Source: Opitutia bacterium
Lineage (GTDB): Bacteria; Verrucomicrobiota; Verrucomicrobiia; Opitutales; Opitutaceae
Assembly (NCBI GenBank): GCA_947467625.1
Contig: CANIJN010000009.1
Location: 1-45,834 of the forward strand
DNA length: 45,834 bases
Direction of reading: 5' to 3'
A program made the translations under genes and the position numbers. Shown piece after piece: positions 43,108-45,834 of this stretch. Below the pieces are notes generated by a model that saw nothing but the letters and a program-made list of their open reading frames with translations, was not told the DNA's origin and ran no database searches. Within the stretch, counting starts at the first letter, position 1; every line of letters begins with the position of its first letter.

Positions 43108-43827
43108 ATGAAATCACTTCGCTCACTGCTCCGCTTCGTGCTGGTGGTAGGATTATTGCCGTTCGTTACCGCCGCAGAAAAAAAGACTCCGGCCAAAAAG
43201 GCGCCCAATCCCGCCTACGCGCAGATCACCGATGTCGCCGGGCTACCGCGTGTCCTCTTGCTCGGCGATTCGATTTCGATCGGCTATACGCTGCCCACCC
43301 GCGCACGTTTGGCCGGCAAAGCCAACGTCCACCGTCCGGCGGAAAACTGCAGCGACTCAGGGACGGGCGTCCGCACCCTCGACAAGTGGCTCGGCGCGGG
43401 AAAGTGGGACGTGATCCATTTCAACTTCGGGCTGCACGACGTGAAGTATCTCGATGAAAAAGGTGCGTTGGTTTCACCGGAAAAAGGGAAACAAGTCGCG
43501 AGCGTGGCCGAGTATGAGAAAAATCTCCGCGCACTGGTTGCGTCGCTCAAGCAAACCGGAGCGAAACTCATTTTTGCCACGACCACCCAGGTGCCCGCCG
43601 GATCGGCCGGCCGCGTCGAACACGACGAAATCCGCTACAACGCGGCCGCGATCCGCGTGATGAACGAAAACGGCGTCGCGGTGGACGACGTGCATCGGTT
43701 CGTCGCCGCACGGCAGGATACGATTCAGCTCCCGAAAAACGTCCACTTCACTAAAGACGGCTATGAACAGCTCGCCGACACGGTGGTGGCGAGCATCGCC
43801 CCGTTGCTGCCGGCGGCGAAGCTGTGA
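43108..43827 (+). CDS. Exported SGNH/GDSL-family hydrolase
   Basis: This is a 239-residue protein with signal peptide MKSLRSLLRFVLVVGLLPFV ending around TAAE. Block I is LLLGDSISIGY, with nucleophile Ser55; the block II/III region shows ENCSDSGTG and HFNFGLHD; the block V histidine is His213 in NVHFTKDGY. The usual Asp before the His (DxxH) is not conserved as such (LPKNVHF), so the triad may use another acid. SGNH enzymes hydrolyse esters of acetylated sugars, lipids or peptidoglycan; secretion suggests a polysaccharide esterase role, but the substrate is unknown. It lies after the gltBD terminator and is therefore a separate unit. It is convergent with the GH109-like gene, with a REP-like hairpin between them. 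Confidence 0.9.
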   Translation: MKSLRSLLRFVLVVGLLPFVTAAEKKTPAKKAPNPAYAQITDVAGLPRVLLLGDSISIGYTLPTRARLAGKANVHRPAENCSDSGTGVRTLDKWLGAGKWDVIHFNFGLHDVKYLDEKGALVSPEKGKQVASVAEYEKNLRALVASLKQTGAKLIFATTTQVPAGSAGRVEHDEIRYNAAAIRVMNENGVAVDDVHRFVAARQDTIQLPKNVHFTKDGYEQLADTVVASIAPLLPAAKL

Positions 43828-43846
43828 GGCCACGCCGCGGTGATGT

Positions 43847-43869
43847 GTAGGCCCGGCCGTTGGCCGGGC
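43847..43869. repeat. GTAG-headed hairpin between convergent genes
   Basis: GTAG (43847-43850) is followed by GCCCGGCC-GTT-GGCCGGGC (43851-43869), a perfect 8-bp stem with a 3-base loop. It resembles the element at 3273-3296. A GTAG head plus hairpin is REP-like; a bidirectional terminator without a T-run is the alternative. Confidence 0.55.
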
Positions 43870-43877
43870 AGCTCGCT

Positions 43878-45245
43878 TCACGTCACGATGCCGAGCGGCG
43901 CGGTCTTTTCCCAACGACCGCGCGTGAAATCAGGTACGTCGACGGACTGGCTGCGGTGCGCGACGGACCATTCGGTCAGCGGAATCAACACCGACCAACT
44001 GGTGCCATCGTAGACGTCTTGGTCGAGCGGTTCGCCTTGGCGCAGGCACGTGATAACGCGCCAGAGCATAATAAAATCCATGCCGCCATGGCCGCCGTTG
44101 GCTGTGGCGAGATCACCGATTTTTTTCCAGAGCGGGTGTTCGTATTTCTTAAATAGGGTTTCGAGCGTAGCGCCTTCGGCCCACGCGTGAGTGCTCGGCG
44201 TCTCGCCTTCGATCACGAGTCGGCCCGGATAGCTCGCGAACGTCCCCTTGGTGCCCTGGATGAGATTGAGGCGGGAGTAGGGGCGCGGGGAGGTTTCGTC
44301 CCATTGCATCATGAGCGAACGGCCGCGCACGGTCTTGATGATGGAGGTATTGATGTCGCCGCCGACCCAGCTCGTGAGCTCGGTGTTCCAGCGATGATTC
44401 GCGGGGAATTTAGCCTTGGCGTAAAGTTCGCGGCCGCGGGCCGGCGATGAGACCGAAGACAGGTAGTCGAAACGGTCGCCGCGGTTGATACCGAGATATT
44501 GGGCGACGGGGCCGATGCCGTGGGTGGGGTAGAGGTTGCCGTTGCGTTTCGCGTAATGCGGCGTGCGCCACGAGCCAGTGCCGTGTTCGACGTTGTTCAT
44601 CTGCGAACGCAGCTCGTGGATATAGGCGCCCTCGGCGTGGAGGAGTTCACCGAGTACGCCGAGGCGGCAGAGATTGAGGCAGAGCAGCTCTTCGCGGCCG
44701 TAGCAGGTGTTTTCGAGCATCATGCAGTGGCGCTGCGTCTTCTCGGCGGTGTCCACGAGCTGCCAGTTTTCTTCGACGGTCAGCGCGATCGGCACTTCGA
44801 TGAAAACGTGTTTGCCCGCGAGCATGGTCGCGACGCCCATCGGCGCATGGAGTTCCCATGGCGTGACGACAAAGACGATGTCGAGGTCCTTGCGCTCGAG
44901 CATCCGCTTCCAGTCTTGGTCGTCTTTGCCGTAGGAAGCGGGCACCGGGCGCTTGGCTTTTTCGACGCGGGCGAAGGCCTTCGCGAGGGTCGGAGCGTGA
45001 TTGTCGCAGAGTGCGACGATCTCGACGCCGTCGAGTGTGAGCAGCGTGCTCAGATGGCCGCCGCCACGCGCGCCGAGCCCGATGATGCCGACGCGCACGC
45101 GGTCCATCGCGGGAGCGCGCAGGCCCACGGCTCCGGCGCTCGGTGCGGGTGTGCTGGCGCTGCGGGAGGAGGCGGTGAGGGCGAGGCCGGCGCCGACGCC
45201 GGCGACGGTGCGGAGGAAATCGCGGCGAGTATTGGGAGTGTTCAT
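43878..45245 (-). CDS. Tat-exported GH109-family protein (Gfo/Idh/MocA fold; N-acetylgalactosaminidase-like)
   Basis: This is a 455-residue protein from ATG 45245; a longer open frame upstream is non-coding. The twin-arginine signal NTRRDFLRTVAGVGAGLALT exports it folded. The NAD-binding Rossmann start is VRVGIIGLGARGGGHLSTLL. Several segments match GH109 closely: FVVTPWELHAPMGVAT, KHVFIEVPIALTVEENW, AEKTQRHCMMLENTCY, AKRNGNLYPTHGIGPVAQYL, NRGDRFDYLSSVSS, TSPRPYSRLNLIQGTKG, PLDQDVYDG and PDFTRGRW. GH109 enzymes use tightly bound NAD+ in an elimination/redox mechanism to remove alpha-N-acetylgalactosamine from glycans, so a role in host- or environment-derived glycan use is plausible, with specificity unproven. 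It is convergent with the SGNH hydrolase and divergent from the partial gene at 45336. Confidence 0.92.
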   Translation of the reverse strand: MNTPNTRRDFLRTVAGVGAGLALTASSRSASTPAPSAGAVGLRAPAMDRVRVGIIGLGARGGGHLSTLLTLDGVEIVALCDNHAPTLAKAFARVEKAKRPVPASYGKDDQDWKRMLERKDLDIVFVVTPWELHAPMGVATMLAGKHVFIEVPIALTVEENWQLVDTAEKTQRHCMMLENTCYGREELLCLNLCRLGVLGELLHAEGAYIHELRSQMNNVEHGTGSWRTPHYAKRNGNLYPTHGIGPVAQYLGINRGDRFDYLSSVSSPARGRELYAKAKFPANHRWNTELTSWVGGDINTSIIKTVRGRSLMMQWDETSPRPYSRLNLIQGTKGTFASYPGRLVIEGETPSTHAWAEGATLETLFKKYEHPLWKKIGDLATANGGHGGMDFIMLWRVITCLRQGEPLDQDVYDGTSWSVLIPLTEWSVAHRSQSVDVPDFTRGRWEKTAPLGIVT

Positions 45246-45335
45246 GGGGAGGGAGCGAAGAGAGCGATGCGCTGGCCCGGCGTCGAGCGCGGAAGGCGGC
45301 TTGCGAACGGCACGATTTCGCGTGCCCTCTATGCT

Positions 45336-45834
45336 GTGGCTCTCGCGCACCCAATCCCTCGGGTCTTTTTCCTGGGCCTGACCGCCGGTCTGCTCGCTTG
45401 GCCGCTCTGGGCCGCGGAACCGCCCGTCACGGCTCAGGCCATGGCGCTGGCCCGTGAGGCGGTGACGGCAGCCGACGCAGGCGACAAGGCGGGATATCTG
45501 GCGAAGATGGAAGGAGCGGTGGCGTTGCGACCGGATTTTCCGCGCATGCTCGTGAATCTCGCGGCGGCGCAGCTCGCCAATGATCGCGCGGATGACGCGA
45601 TCGCGACTCTGGAGAAACTCGCGGCGCTGGGCGCGCATTCGCCCGTGGAGAAATCGGCGGAGTTTGGGGCGTTGCACGGACAGAAAGAATTTTCGGCCGT
45701 CGTGAAAAAGCTCGCGGCGAATCTCTATCCCAAGGGCGATGGCGAGATCGCGTTTTCGTTGCCGAGCATGACCGGAGTGATCGAAGGCGTCGCGTGGCGC
45801 GAGACGACCGGCGAGTTTTTTTTCGGCGATGTGC
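45336..45834 (+). CDS. Exported TPR/propeller-like protein, 5' part (runs off window)
   Basis: The frame is open from GTG 45336 to the window end (166 codons). The first residues give a signal peptide (RVFFLGLTAGLLAWPLWAA). A TPR-like helical pair follows (ALRPDFPRMLVNLAAAQL, DDAIATLEKLAALG). The last visible part (GVIEGVAWRETTGEFFFGDV) looks like the first blade of an NHL/SMP-30-type beta-propeller, in which such PEGIAxDxxTGxFFVG segments recur. The full protein should therefore be an exported TPR plus propeller, perhaps a lactonase-like or binding protein. The start is inferred: no ATG precedes the signal in this frame. It is divergent from the GH109-like gene with 90 bases between. Confidence 0.7.
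   Translation, partial: MALAHPIPRVFFLGLTAGLLAWPLWAAEPPVTAQAMALAREAVTAADAGDKAGYLAKMEGAVALRPDFPRMLVNLAAAQLANDRADDAIATLEKLAALGAHSPVEKSAEFGALHGQKEFSAVVKKLAANLYPKGDGEIAFSLPSMTGVIEGVAWRETTGEFFFGDV

Noticed and set aside
1-45834. tRNA/rRNA genes, CRISPR arrays, integrases or transposases
   Set aside because: I looked for T-loop-like motifs, evenly spaced repeats and transposase or integrase signatures and found none that could be supported.

Overview
The window looks like a GC-rich chromosome of a Verrucomicrobiota member, most likely Opitutales/Opitutaceae. This is inferred from the many TonB-dependent receptors (TBDRs) without SusD partners, Tat-exported FAD and GH109-type oxidoreductases, frequent GTG starts and poor Shine-Dalgarno sequences. 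No rRNA, tRNA, CRISPR array, prophage or intact transposase gene was recognised.

Layout. 1-4.0 kb: the end of a TBDR, a YkgJ-type cysteine-cluster protein, a conserved hypothetical protein and a VapBC-like toxin-antitoxin pair on the minus strand. 4.1-7.6 kb (minus): an NADPH-dependent FMN-reductase-fold protein with a tiny membrane protein, a self-inhibited class II Fic protein with an AT-rich repeat array over its start, and a lipoprotein with an archaemetzincin-like zinc site. 7.7-22.6 kb: two SNF2-family ATPases (one SWIM/SNF2, one RapA-like with a partner gene) flank an intact TBDR and a decayed TBDR paralogue. Near-identical palindromes lie at both edges of this TBDR block. 22.6-23.4 kb: non-coding DNA with a nested hairpin and a DUF486 (DMT-family) pseudogene.

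23.4-34.7 kb is the most interesting part. It holds a histidine kinase with a large, apparently repeated exported sensor region, a NarL-type response regulator, two tandem TBDRs and a Tat-exported FAD-dependent oxidoreductase. An almost identical 20-bp palindrome, TATTGG(T/C)CGATCGGACAATA, sits before the regulator gene and again before the first TBDR, in both cases 22-23 bp before a possible -10 element. This suggests one self-regulated circuit in which the kinase senses a substrate and the regulator switches on its own gene and an uptake/oxidation operon. The substrate is unknown.

35-45.8 kb: a UDP-glucuronate-epimerase-like gene, a one-cysteine glutaredoxin, glutamate synthase gltB-gltD closed by a strong terminator, an exported SGNH hydrolase, a GH109-family protein, and the start of an exported TPR/propeller-like protein that runs off the window.
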